Assembly: GCA_947651825.1 (NCBI GenBank)
Contig: CANTAQ010000001.1
Coordinates: forward strand, 84,598-148,597
Direction of reading: 5' to 3'
DNA: 64,000 nt
Source: an uncultured Clostridium sp.
GTDB lineage: Bacteria; Bacillota; Clostridia; TANB77; CAG-508
The notes under the pieces were generated by a model that was given only the letters and a program-made list of their open reading frames with translations, had not been told where the DNA came from and did not search any database. Shown here piece by piece: positions 7,915 through 15,979 of the stretch. Both the position numbers and the translations under genes were made by a program. Position 1 is the first letter of the stretch. Every line of letters begins with the position of its first letter.

Positions 7915-8940
7915 ATGTTAAATGTTGAATATATTCTAGAAAATTTAGTGAAATGTAACACAATAAAAGATAAAGAAAATAAAAAAATATTAGATTATAT
8001 AGAAAAAGAATTAATTTTGATGGGATTTCAAACAGAGAAAAAAGATAAAGTATTAATTATGTCTAATAAAAAATTTCAAACAATAGGATTTTTAGGACAT
8101 ACAGATACTGTTGAAGCTACATCTGGGTGGGAATATGAGAAATTTAAACTGACTAAAGTAGATAATAAACTGTATGGATTAGGTGTTTGTGATATGAAAG
8201 CAGGAATAGCAGCCATTATTGCAGCTATATCACAAATAAATTTTGAAAATCTAAATAAAGGTATAAAAGTATACTTTTCTTATGATGAAGAAATTGGATT
8301 TTCAGGAATTAAGGATATCATGGAATATGAAAAAGAATTCCCAAAAAAAATGATAATAGGAGAACCAACAAATAATGAAATTATTGTAGGAAGTAAAGGT
8401 TTAATGGAATATAAGATTTCATTTGCAGGAATAAAAACTCATTCTAGTACACCTGATAGAGGTAAAAATGCAATAATGAGTGCGATATCGTTTATAAATG
8501 AACTAAATGAATTTTATATAAATGAGATACGAAAGATTAAAGATTTAAATTTTGAAATTCCATATACTACAATGAATATAGGAAAGATAAATGGTGGAAC
8601 AGAAATTAATTCAGTACCAGATTTCTGTGAATTTTTACTAGATTTTAGAACAATAAATAAAGAAATAGAGAGTAAAATAGAAGAGAAAATAGAAGTTTTA
8701 CAAAAAAAATATGTAGCAAATATTAAAAAACTAAATAAGATTTCTGCTTTTTTTAATAAATCTAATTTATCTAATAAAACTTGTAATTTTATTACAGAAG
8801 CTAGTTTTATTCAAAGCAACTGTATAATATTAGGTGCAGGTCCAGTAACTGCACATGAAATAAATGAATATATATCTATCAATAGTTTATATAAACTAGT
8901 TGAGCAATATAAAGATTTTATTTTGGAAGAGTGTAAATAG
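7915..8940 (+). CDS. M20-family metallopeptidase (ArgE/DapE-like)
   Basis: Zinc-dependent amidohydrolase of 341 residues. Active-site motifs in order: GHTDT (residues 61-65, metal histidine and aspartate), GVCDMKAG (bridging aspartate, about 95-102), DEEIG (about 124-128, general base and metal ligand), GEPT (about 145-148), and a metal histidine in VTAHEINEY near the C terminus. A dimerisation domain (about residues 160-270) with KTHSSTP lies between. Family members cut N-acylated amino acids such as N-acetylornithine or N-succinyl-diaminopimelate; the substrate is not determined by context. It follows the GNAT gene by 16 bases, so an acetylation/deacetylation pair is possible but unproven. 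Confidence 0.85.
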   Translation: MLNVEYILENLVKCNTIKDKENKKILDYIEKELILMGFQTEKKDKVLIMSNKKFQTIGFLGHTDTVEATSGWEYEKFKLTKVDNKLYGLGVCDMKAGIAAIIAAISQINFENLNKGIKVYFSYDEEIGFSGIKDIMEYEKEFPKKMIIGEPTNNEIIVGSKGLMEYKISFAGIKTHSSTPDRGKNAIMSAISFINELNEFYINEIRKIKDLNFEIPYTTMNIGKINGGTEINSVPDFCEFLLDFRTINKEIESKIEEKIEVLQKKYVANIKKLNKISAFFNKSNLSNKTCNFITEASFIQSNCIILGAGPVTAHEINEYISINSLYKLVEQYKDFILEECK

Positions 8941-8960
8941 TATAGAATAATATTGAAAAA

Positions 8961-8994
8961 TAAATTATTTTATGATAAATTATAAAATAATTTA
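8961..8994. repeat. Perfect 13-base inverted repeat upstream of the MmcQ gene
   Basis: Arms at 8961-8973 and 8982-8994 are perfect reverse complements around an 8-base spacer, ending just before the ribosome binding site at about 8999. It may be an operator or an mRNA 5' structure. It has no T run and is entirely A/T. Confidence 0.5.
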
Positions 8995-9009
8995 TATTGG
9001 AGAGGACAA

Positions 9010-9339
9010 ATGGAAAAAGAAGAAATTATAGAATATTGCTTAGAATTACCAAATACATATGAAGATTATCCATTTCCAGAAGACACATTTTCAACAGCAA
9101 TGAAACATACTAATAATAAGAAATGGTTTGCATTGTTAATGCAGGTAAAAAATCAACTGTATCTTAATGTTAAAACAAATCCTGAATATTCAGACATACT
9201 AAGAAATACGTATAGTTATATAATTCCAGCATATCATATGAATAAAGAACATTGGAATACTATAATTATAGACAAAAATGTTGATAAAAATATTGTTAAA
9301 GAATTGATTGAACAAAGTTATGAATTAACTAAAAAATAA
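9010..9339 (+). CDS. MmcQ/YjbR-family protein
   Basis: Protein of 109 residues matching the MmcQ/YjbR family (CyaY-like fold, proposed DNA binding). Recognisable features are the N-terminal CLELPNTYEDYPF stretch, a central WFALLMQVKNQLYLNVKT and the C-terminal NTIIIDKNV...IKELIEQSYELTKK-type helix. The molecular function of the family is not well established. The ribosome binding site GGAGAGG precedes the ATG. A Nudix gene follows 16 bases later. Confidence 0.8.
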   Translation: MEKEEIIEYCLELPNTYEDYPFPEDTFSTAMKHTNNKKWFALLMQVKNQLYLNVKTNPEYSDILRNTYSYIIPAYHMNKEHWNTIIIDKNVDKNIVKELIEQSYELTKK

Positions 9340-9355
9340 ATGAAAAGGTGAAATA

Positions 9356-9814
9356 ATGAAAAATACAACGACTTGCTATATAGAAAAAGATGGTAAATAT
9401 TTAATGCTACATAGAGTAAAAAAGAAAAATGATATGAATAAAGATAAATGGATTGGGGTAGGAGGAAAGTTTGAAGAAGGAGAAAGCCCGGAAGAATGCC
9501 TTTTAAGAGAAGTAAAAGAAGAAACAGGACTTGTCCTTAATTCATATAAATTAAGATGTATAGTAACATATGTTTCAAATAAATATGAAACAGAACAAAT
9601 GTATGTATTTACTTCAAACGATTTTAGTGGGGAACTAATCGAATGTAATGAAGGAAATCTGAAATGGATTGACAAATATAATATATTGAATCTCAATATA
9701 TGGGAAGGCGATAAATTTTTTATCAAGAAGATGCAAAAAGATGACAATTTTTTTACATTAAAAGTGGAATATGAAGGAGAAAAATTAGTAAATTATAAAA
9801 TAAATGAATATTAA
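9356..9814 (+). CDS. Nudix hydrolase (MutT-like)
   Basis: Hydrolyses a nucleoside diphosphate linked to another moiety, possibly oxidised dGTP. The complete Nudix box, G-x5-E-x7-R-E-x2-E-E-x-G-L, runs from residue 37 to 59 (starting GKFEEGES and ending EVKEETGL), and the preceding strand has WIGVGGK. The length of 152 residues is normal for a single-domain MutT-type enzyme. Substrate preference cannot be told. An AAAAGGTG ribosome binding site is present, and a bidirectional terminator follows. Confidence 0.88.
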   Translation: MKNTTTCYIEKDGKYLMLHRVKKKNDMNKDKWIGVGGKFEEGESPEECLLREVKEETGLVLNSYKLRCIVTYVSNKYETEQMYVFTSNDFSGELIECNEGNLKWIDKYNILNLNIWEGDKFFIKKMQKDDNFFTLKVEYEGEKLVNYKINEY

Positions 9815-9820
9815 TAAAAG

Positions 9821-9854
9821 AGAGACACAACATTTTTAGTTGTGTCTCTTTTTA
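9821..9854. terminator. Bidirectional terminator between convergent genes
   Basis: An 11-base perfect stem (9821-9831 with 9839-9849) has T runs on the plus side and A-rich sequence on the other. It serves the Nudix gene and the opposing 470-residue gene. Confidence 0.85.
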
Positions 9855-9859
9855 TGAAA

Positions 9860-11272
9860 TTAATCTTTGGACTGTAATAAATTTTGAGTAATTTTTTTGT
9901 ATGCTTCAAGAATTGGAGCATAATTCTTTAAAATATAATCTTTTTCAGTTTGTGCCATAACAAGTAAAAATTCTTTACTTGGTTCATCTTCGGGAACTTT
10001 ACAATCTGTAGTTTCAATGAATCTTCTAAGTGTTGGATAGATAGACTTTCTATTTTCATCAGGTATATTTGATACTTGACCTAAACAGCTAAGTCTAGCA
10101 CCAGTATATTGTAGTGCCTCATCTTTATGCGCAATAGGACATTGTTTTAAGTATGCTCTTAATGCAGAGTCATATTTCATACCAACTGAAATGTAATCTT
10201 CTAAATTTATACCTTGTATAGTTTTTATCATAAAGTCAATAACTCCAAATTTATCTAAAGAATTTTCACTAGTAGCATTTGGATATGGTTTAGTTTTTAA
10301 AGATTCTAGATAGTTAATTTGTTCTTGGGCTGCAGCATAATTTACATCACTTTCAGAAAAAGATTTTTGATATTCTGAAATTTCTTGTTGAATTTGACTT
10401 ATTATTCTAGTTTCTTCTAGTTTTAAATATGCAGAATAAAGAAGTCCATCTTCATTTGGCTTAGACTCAAGAGCACGTGCATATTTTATTATTACTGGAA
10501 GTTCAGATTCTTGTATATTATCTCCAAGTAATGAAAGAACTTTAGCAAGAGGTTCAGCATCTTCTCTAGATTTCATAAATTCAGCAATAGAATCTTTTCT
10601 TGATAATGCTTCATCAACAGTGTTAATTCCATCTAATGCTGATAGCCTACTTTGTAAAATACTACCTAAAAAGCGAAGTTCAACATCAGAACAACCACTA
10701 ATATCAATAGTTTTTGGAATAGCAGAGTCTAATTGTTTATAATTAATACCATTTCCACTTATTAAAGTGTCTTTTAATTTCAATATATCATATTGTATAT
10801 GATCAACAACTGTAAAAATATTAGGATTTAACATCAAACCTGGATGATTTTTAGCTAAAGCTTCTAATCTTGCTTTTGTAGATAATTTTGAACCATTCAA
10901 AGCTTCAGGTTTAGCATCAAATGGAGTATTAATAGCAGAATCCATTGCTTTGACTAAATCCCTAAAATAATCTATGCCTTTTTGTTTTAAGTCATCACCT
11001 TTAAATGTTGCAAGTTCAATTCTTGTTCCAGAAATATTGTTTCTACAAAAAGTATAAGTTAAAATACCATCTATTGTAGAAGTAAATATTTGAGTTGGAG
11101 CATTACGATCTAAAAATAAATTATCTTCTGTAATTATTGGTTGTAGAGCAGAGGTGTCAACCTTTAAATCTGCTATTGTTGATGAACGTTGTACACTTTC
11201 TGCAGTGCGTTCTTGTGTTCCTTCTGGTAATGCAGGAACCTTTTTTCTTCTTAAAAAATCAAAAAATCCCAT
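9860..11272 (-). CDS. Hypothetical soluble protein, 470 residues
   Basis: I do not recognise this protein. It begins MGFFDFLRRKKVPALPEG, has no signal peptide or membrane segment, and is mostly predicted helical with scattered charged stretches. A helical segment near residues 310-350 (QQEISEYQKSFSESDV...) could be a short coiled coil. The start is well supported by ACAGGAG upstream on this strand. A possible promoter (TTGCCA, 18 bases, TAAAAT) lies before it. It is transcribed alone, against its neighbours. Codon use matches the native genes and no in-frame CGG occurs. Confidence 0.75.
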   Translation of the reverse strand: MGFFDFLRRKKVPALPEGTQERTAESVQRSSTIADLKVDTSALQPIITEDNLFLDRNAPTQIFTSTIDGILTYTFCRNNISGTRIELATFKGDDLKQKGIDYFRDLVKAMDSAINTPFDAKPEALNGSKLSTKARLEALAKNHPGLMLNPNIFTVVDHIQYDILKLKDTLISGNGINYKQLDSAIPKTIDISGCSDVELRFLGSILQSRLSALDGINTVDEALSRKDSIAEFMKSREDAEPLAKVLSLLGDNIQESELPVIIKYARALESKPNEDGLLYSAYLKLEETRIISQIQQEISEYQKSFSESDVNYAAAQEQINYLESLKTKPYPNATSENSLDKFGVIDFMIKTIQGINLEDYISVGMKYDSALRAYLKQCPIAHKDEALQYTGARLSCLGQVSNIPDENRKSIYPTLRRFIETTDCKVPEDEPSKEFLLVMAQTEKDYILKNYAPILEAYKKITQNLLQSKD

Positions 11273-11418
11273 AATTTTATCTCCTGTAAAAAAATTTTAT
11301 ATATAGATTTTAACATATAGATAAATTATTGGCAATATATGTTTAAAAAAATATTCTATTTTCTATTTTTTATGGTATAATTTTTTAGAAAATTAAAATA
11401 AGAAAAAGGAGAAAAGAT

Positions 11419-12445
11419 ATGATAAGATTTGATTGTGACTATACAGAAGGTGCATGTGAAGAAATAATAAATAGACTAAAAGAAACGAATATGGAACAAA
11501 CGCCAGGATATGGAACAGATTTATATTGTGATGAAGCAAGAGAAAAAATAAGAAGAATTTGTGAATGTCCAGAGGCGACTGTTGAATTCTTAATTGGAGG
11601 AACACAAACTAATATGATTGTAATAAGCTCAATATTGAAACCATACCAAGGCATTATATCAGCAGATGATCGGGCATATCAATGTACATGAAACAGGTGC
11701 AATAGAGAATACAGGACATAAAGTGTTAGCAATTAACACTTACAATGGAAAGATAACAGCAAAGCAAGTTACAGAAACATATGATAACTATATAAATGAT
11801 GAAAAAAGAGAACATGTAGTACAACCAGGAATGGTATATATATCACAACCTACAGAAAATGGGTTATTATATAGTAAAAAAGAATTAGAAGAACTATATG
11901 GTGTTTGTAAAGAACATGATATTCCGCTATATATAGATGGCGCAAGACTTGGCTATGGAATGATGTCTCCAAAAAATGATATGTATATGTCAGATATAGC
12001 AAGAAATTGTGATGTGTTCTATATAGGAGGAACTAAAATAGGGGCATTATTTGGAGAAGCAGTTGTTATTACAAATAATAAATTAAAAAATGGTTTTAGG
12101 TATAATATGAAACAAAAGGGAGGAATGTTAGCAAAAGGAAGAATATTAGGGATACAATTCTGTGAACTTTTTGATAATAATTTATATTTTAATATATCAA
12201 AACATGCAATAGATATGGCAATGAAAATAAAAGAAACATTAATCAATAAGGGATATAAGTTTATGTATGATTCATATACAAATCAGCAATTTCCAATATT
12301 ACCAAATAATATAATTGATGAGTTAAGAAAAAAGTATGAATTATGCTTTTGGAAGAAAATAGATGAAAATACTACTGCGGTTAGAATTTGTACAAGTTGG
12401 GCAACTAATGAGAATGATGTTAATCAATTAATATCTGACATATAA
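11419..12445 (+). CDS. Threonine aldolase-like PLP enzyme with a CGGG +1 shift site
   Basis: PLP-dependent enzyme of the low-specificity threonine aldolase / beta-eliminating lyase family, which cleaves L-threonine or allo-threonine to glycine and acetaldehyde. The zero frame stops at 11689. Reading CGGG (11671-11674) as one residue joins ISADD-x-HINVHETGAIE and continues to 12445, giving 341 residues, the usual family length. The shifted part holds IDGARLGYG (PLP-binding aspartate and arginine region) and YIGGTKIGALFGEA (lysine that forms the Schiff base). The position read at CGGG is the conserved glycine of the ADTGH motif. The ribosome binding site AAAAGGAG precedes ATG 11419. It appears monocistronic with a TATAAT box at 11376. 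Confidence 0.85.
11671..11674 (+). other. CGGN +1 frameshift site 2 (CGGG)
   Basis: Zero frame GAT CGG GCA TAT reaches TGA six codons after CGG. GAT, CGGG, CAT ATC AAT restores GHINVHETGA, a signature of threonine aldolases, with CGGG at its conserved glycine. There is no clear Shine-Dalgarno-like stretch close upstream, unlike some other sites. Confidence 0.88.
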
Positions 12446-12573
12446 TAAAACTATATAATAAAATATATATAATAATACAAAAGTTGACAAAAAATGATGA
12501 AAATTTCCAAAAAAGTTTGCTAAAATATAAAACTTATGATATAGTATAAAAAAATAAAGAAGGGGTGATAGTT

Positions 12574-13137
12574 TTGGAAGAAGAATTTAAAGAAAAAAAA
12601 TCATTTGATTGGAAAAAATATCTTCCATTTGTAGGAATTGCAGTAGCAGTTATCCTAGTAATTGTATTATTAGTAGCAATTTTTGGAGGAGGACCTAAAA
12701 AGGTAGTAAAAAAATACTTAAAAGCATTGAACAAACAAAATGCAGCAAAAGTAATAGATTGTATAGATATGGTAGGAATGGATTGTTGGTCATATAAATA
12801 CAATGATGATTTTGACAAAGATGATTATGAAGACTTTAAAGATGAATATAAAGAAGCTAGTAAAGATATGGATAAAGATGACTTAAAGGATGCTAAGAAA
12901 GAAGCAAAAGAAGACTTTAAAGATGGATTTGAGGAGATAAAAGATACTTATAAAAACTATAAATTTAAAGTTGAAAAATTTAAAGATGTAAAAAAACTAG
13001 GAAAAGACTTATATAAAGTAGAAGCAAAAATTTCACTAGAAGCAAAAGCAAAGGATAAAGATGATGACGATATTGATAAGGCAGATACAGCAATATTTAT
13101 AGTGTATAAAGGTAAATTAATATATTCAGAAATATAG
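12574..13137 (+). CDS. Membrane-anchored acidic/lysine-rich protein
   Basis: Protein of 187 residues with a short cytoplasmic N terminus, one transmembrane helix (YLPFVGIAVAVILVIVLLVA, about residues 17-36) and an external domain rich in Asp and Lys. The segment after the helix (KKVVKKYLKALNKQNAAKV) resembles the start of DUF4878/lumazine-like lipoprotein domains; the middle has repeated D-K-D-D runs. No function can be given. The track frame opens at a GTG (12565), but that codon lies inside the AGGGGTG ribosome binding site, so TTG 12574 is the better start. A possible promoter (TTGCTA, 17 bases, TATAGT) lies at 12517-12545. Confidence 0.7.
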   Translation: MEEEFKEKKSFDWKKYLPFVGIAVAVILVIVLLVAIFGGGPKKVVKKYLKALNKQNAAKVIDCIDMVGMDCWSYKYNDDFDKDDYEDFKDEYKEASKDMDKDDLKDAKKEAKEDFKDGFEEIKDTYKNYKFKVEKFKDVKKLGKDLYKVEAKISLEAKAKDKDDDDIDKADTAIFIVYKGKLIYSEI

Positions 13138-13141
13138 ACGC

Positions 13142-13173
13142 AAAAAACTCAGCAGTTAACTGTTGAGTTTTTT
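13142..13173 (+). terminator. Rho-independent terminator
   Basis: AAAACTCAGCAG pairs with CTGTTGAGTTTT across a TTAA loop and ends in T6. It separates the membrane protein from the isp operon. Confidence 0.85.
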
Positions 13174-13174
13174 C

Positions 13175-13203
13175 TTGATAAATAAATTTTACTATGATAA
13201 AAT
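13175..13203 (+). promoter_or_regulatory. Promoter of the ispF-ispE-ispD operon
   Basis: TTGATA (13175-13180), 17 bases, TAAAAT (13198-13203), directly after the preceding terminator and 22 bases before ispF. Confidence 0.6.
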
Positions 13204-13224
13204 TAGAAAAAAATAGGGGGAAAT

Positions 13225-13689
13225 ATGAAAGTAGCTATAGGACAGGATAGTCATAGAATAGACCATGATAATAAAGAAAAACAACTAATGCTTGGAGGTA
13301 TCGAATTTGAAGAACCATATTCATTACTAGGAAATAGTGATGCAGATGTTGTTCTTCATGCAATAACCAATGCAGTTTCAGGAATTACATGCAAAAATAT
13401 AATTGGGGAAATTGCAGATAACATGTGCAAAAATGGAATAACTAATAGTGAAGAATATTTGAAAGAGGCACTCAAAGATTTAAAAGAAGACATTATACAT
13501 ATATCAATAGCTATAGAATGCTTAAAACCTAAAATAACTCCAAAAATCCCAGCAATAAGAAGTAATATAGCAAGAATACTAAATATAAAAGAAAATAATG
13601 TAGGAATAACTGCAACAACAGGAGAAGGGTTAACTGAATTTGGAAAAGGAAATGGAATAAGTGTATTTGCCTGTATTACAGTAAAATAA
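13225..13689 (+). CDS. ispF: 2-C-methyl-D-erythritol 2,4-cyclodiphosphate synthase
   Basis: Forms the cyclic diphosphate in step five of the MEP pathway, releasing CMP. The zinc-site motif G-Q-D-S-H at residues 6-10 (the D-x-H pair) and SDADVVLHAI (about 38-47, third zinc histidine) are present, as is the C-terminal ATTGEGLTEFGKGNGI, the trimer and CDP-binding region. 154 residues is normal. It is the first gene of ispF-ispE-ispD; ispE follows 13 bases later. A GGGGG ribosome binding site precedes the ATG. Confidence 0.95.
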   Translation: MKVAIGQDSHRIDHDNKEKQLMLGGIEFEEPYSLLGNSDADVVLHAITNAVSGITCKNIIGEIADNMCKNGITNSEEYLKEALKDLKEDIIHISIAIECLKPKITPKIPAIRSNIARILNIKENNVGITATTGEGLTEFGKGNGISVFACITVK

Positions 13690-13702
13690 AAAGGAGTTTT
13701 AT

Positions 13703-14566
13703 ATGGAAAAAATATACATGAAAGCAAGAGCAAAAATAAATTTAAGTTTAGAAATATTAGGAAAACGACCAGATAATTATCACAATTTAAAGTCAGTATT
13801 TCAAAAGGTAAATTTATATGATGAACTATATGTAGAAAAAAATGAAAGCAATGAGTGTGAAATCCAAACAAATATAGAAAATTTAAATAGTAAAGATAAT
13901 ATAATTTATAAAACATATTTAAAATTAAAAGAAATGTATCCTCAAATTACAGGTGTAAAAGTTAATTTAAATAAAAGAATTCCAATGGAAGCAGGAATGG
14001 CAGGAGGAAGTACAGACTGTGCTAGTTTTATATTATGTATGAACAAACTATTTTCTTTAAATATTAGTAGAGAAAAGATTGAAAATATCGGAAAAAAACT
14101 AGGAGCAGATGTGGTACCTTGTTTTTATAACAGAGCATTGCTTGCAGAGGGAATAGGAGAAATAATTACTCTAATAAATACTAATTATAAGTATTATATA
14201 GTAATTATAAAGCCACAGATGTCATGTAGCACAAAAGAAATGTTTAAAAGAATAGACGAAAAGGGAGAAGTCCTACAAAAAGAAAATTCAGAAAATATTA
14301 TAAAATCACTCGAAAATAATAATATAGAAGTACTTGGAGAAAATTTATATAATATATTTGAAGAAGTAATAAGCGAAAAGGAAATGATTGAAAATATAAA
14401 AAATGAATTAATTAGGTATGGTGCAATAGGTAGTTTATTAACTGGATCTGGTTCATGTGTATTCGGTTTATTTAAAAATAAAGAAACAGCAAAATATGCA
14501 TACAATAAACTAAGATCTAAACATCAAACATATATATGTACATCATATAATTCAAAAAGGAGCTAA
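13703..14566 (+). CDS. ispE: 4-diphosphocytidyl-2-C-methyl-D-erythritol kinase
   Basis: GHMP-family kinase that phosphorylates CDP-methylerythritol with ATP in the MEP pathway. The ATP loop PMEAGMAGGSTDCAS (about residues 94-108) is the diagnostic GHMP motif; KARAKINLSLEILGKRPDNYH at the N terminus holds the conserved substrate-binding region, and LLTGSGSCVFGLF is the C-terminal GHMP motif. The length is 287 residues. It sits between ispF and ispD with short gaps (13 and 4 bases), clearly one operon. Confidence 0.95.
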   Translation: MEKIYMKARAKINLSLEILGKRPDNYHNLKSVFQKVNLYDELYVEKNESNECEIQTNIENLNSKDNIIYKTYLKLKEMYPQITGVKVNLNKRIPMEAGMAGGSTDCASFILCMNKLFSLNISREKIENIGKKLGADVVPCFYNRALLAEGIGEIITLINTNYKYYIVIIKPQMSCSTKEMFKRIDEKGEVLQKENSENIIKSLENNNIEVLGENLYNIFEEVISEKEMIENIKNELIRYGAIGSLLTGSGSCVFGLFKNKETAKYAYNKLRSKHQTYICTSYNSKRS

Positions 14567-14570
14567 AAAT

Positions 14571-15245
14571 ATGATAAATGGAAAAAGTGTTACAGCTATA
14601 GTACTAGTTGCAGGAAATAGCACAAGATTTGGAAAAAATAAAAATAAAAATTTAGAACTTATAAATGGAAAAAGTGTATTATCATATAGTTTAAAAGAAT
14701 TTAACAACAATGGATATGTAGATAATATAATTGTGACAGTAAAAAAAGAAGATATGGATAATGTAAAAATGATAATAAAAGAGCAACTACTAATAAAGAA
14801 AATAGATATAGTATTTGGAGGAAGTACAAGACAGGAATCTGTATATAATAGCATCAAAGATACAAAAGCTGATATTGTAATAATACATGATGGAGCAAGA
14901 CCAGCAATAAAACAAGAATATATATCAGAATGTATAGAAAGTATGGAAGAATTTAGAGGAGCTACAGTAGGTGTAAAATCAAAAGATACAATAAAAATAG
15001 CAGATGACAATAATATTGTTATAAGTACAACAAAAAGAAGTAACACATGGATTATACAAACACCACAATGTTTTGATAGAAAAATATTATTAGATATGCA
15101 TGAAAAATTTAAAAGTGAAGAAGTAACAGATGACTGTATGTTACTTGAAAAAGGAGAGCACAAGGTAAAGATTATTGAAGGAGATTATACAAACATTAAA
15201 GTAACAACAGCAGAAGATATTAATATTATAAAAGCATTCATATAA
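14571..15245 (+). CDS. ispD: 2-C-methyl-D-erythritol 4-phosphate cytidylyltransferase
   Basis: Joins methylerythritol phosphate to CMP from CTP. The nucleotidyltransferase signature AIVLVAGNSTRFG, followed by a lysine-rich loop, lies at residues about 9-30, and VIIHDGARPAI (about 103-113) is the metal and substrate motif. The usual A-A-G is V-A-G here. The protein has 224 residues. It is the last gene of the isp operon, 4 bases after ispE, and ends at a bidirectional terminator. Confidence 0.94.
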   Translation: MINGKSVTAIVLVAGNSTRFGKNKNKNLELINGKSVLSYSLKEFNNNGYVDNIIVTVKKEDMDNVKMIIKEQLLIKKIDIVFGGSTRQESVYNSIKDTKADIVIIHDGARPAIKQEYISECIESMEEFRGATVGVKSKDTIKIADDNNIVISTTKRSNTWIIQTPQCFDRKILLDMHEKFKSEEVTDDCMLLEKGEHKVKIIEGDYTNIKVTTAEDINIIKAFI

Positions 15246-15250
15246 AAATG

Positions 15251-15280
15251 ATAATGGCGATTAATAATCGCCATTATTTT
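15251..15280. terminator. Bidirectional terminator between ispD and xpt
   Basis: A 12-base perfect stem (15251-15262 with 15266-15277) on a 3-base loop, with T on the plus side and A on the other, between convergent genes. Confidence 0.85.
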
Positions 15281-15848
15281 ATATAAAAAATATTTTTCCA
15301 TCAGAAAGTTCTTTAATTCTGGCTAAAGAATAGACATCATAGCCTTTTTCATCTAATGATTTTCTTCCAGGTTGAAAAGATTTTTCTATAACTATTCCAA
15401 CTCCAGAAACTGTAGCACCTAGTTCTTCAACTAATCTAATTGCACCATTTGCAGCTTCTCCATTTGCAAGGAAATCATCAATTATTAAAATTTTTTCATT
15501 TTCTGTTATATATTTCTTGGATACAGTAAGCTCATAAGATTCATTTTTAGTAAAAGATCTTACTGTGGTTTGTAAAATATCATCATTTAAAGTGTTTGGC
15601 TTTTGCTTTTTTAAGAAAACTAAAGGAACATTTAAGCATAAAGCTGTCATTGCAGCAGGAGATATTCCAGAACTTTCGATTGTAACAACTTTTGTAATAT
15701 TTTTATCCTTAAAATATTTTCCGAATTCTTCTCCAATTTCTTTCATTAAATTTACATCAACTTGATGATTTAGAAAACTATCTACTTTTAAAATAGAATT
15801 ACTTAATGCTGTACCTTCTGAAAGTATTTTCTCTTCTAATTTTTTCAT
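15279..15848 (-). CDS. xpt: Xanthine phosphoribosyltransferase
   Basis: Salvages xanthine to XMP using PRPP. The PRPP-binding motif is [14 protein letters not shown] (about residues 124-137), and the N-terminal stretch [15 protein letters not shown] is typical of Xpt. [12 protein letters not shown] is the conserved pyrophosphate loop. The 189-residue length fits. The ribosome binding site AAGGAGA lies on the minus strand. The 110 bases upstream, shared with nadE, are too short for a purine riboswitch and none is visible. Confidence 0.93.
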   Translation of the reverse strand: MKKLEEKILSEGTALSNSILKVDSFLNHQVDVNLMKEIGEEFGKYFKDKNITKVVTIESSGISPAAMTALCLNVPLVFLKKQKPNTLNDDILQTTVRSFTKNESYELTVSKKYITENEKILIIDDFLANGEAANGAIRLVEELGATVSGVGIVIEKSFQPGRKSLDEKGYDVYSLARIKELSDGKIFFI

Positions 15849-15926
15849 CTTTCCATCTCCTTAAATAATAAATATATATACATTTTACTACAATATTTGA
15901 CATTTGTATATATAGAATTTAAATAG

Positions 15927-15955
15927 TAGACTTTTTTTGGTTAATTTGATATAAT
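15927..15955 (+). promoter_or_regulatory. Promoter of nadE
   Basis: TAGACT (15927-15932), 17 bases, TATAAT (15950-15955), followed by the nadE ribosome binding site. Confidence 0.5.
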
Positions 15956-15979
15956 ACAAAAATGAAAAAGGAGAAAAAT

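Noticed and set aside
12484-12489. TTGACA as a -35 box before the membrane protein at 12574
   Set aside because: No -10 box lies at 16-18 bases; TTGCTA/TATAGT at 12517-12545 fits better.
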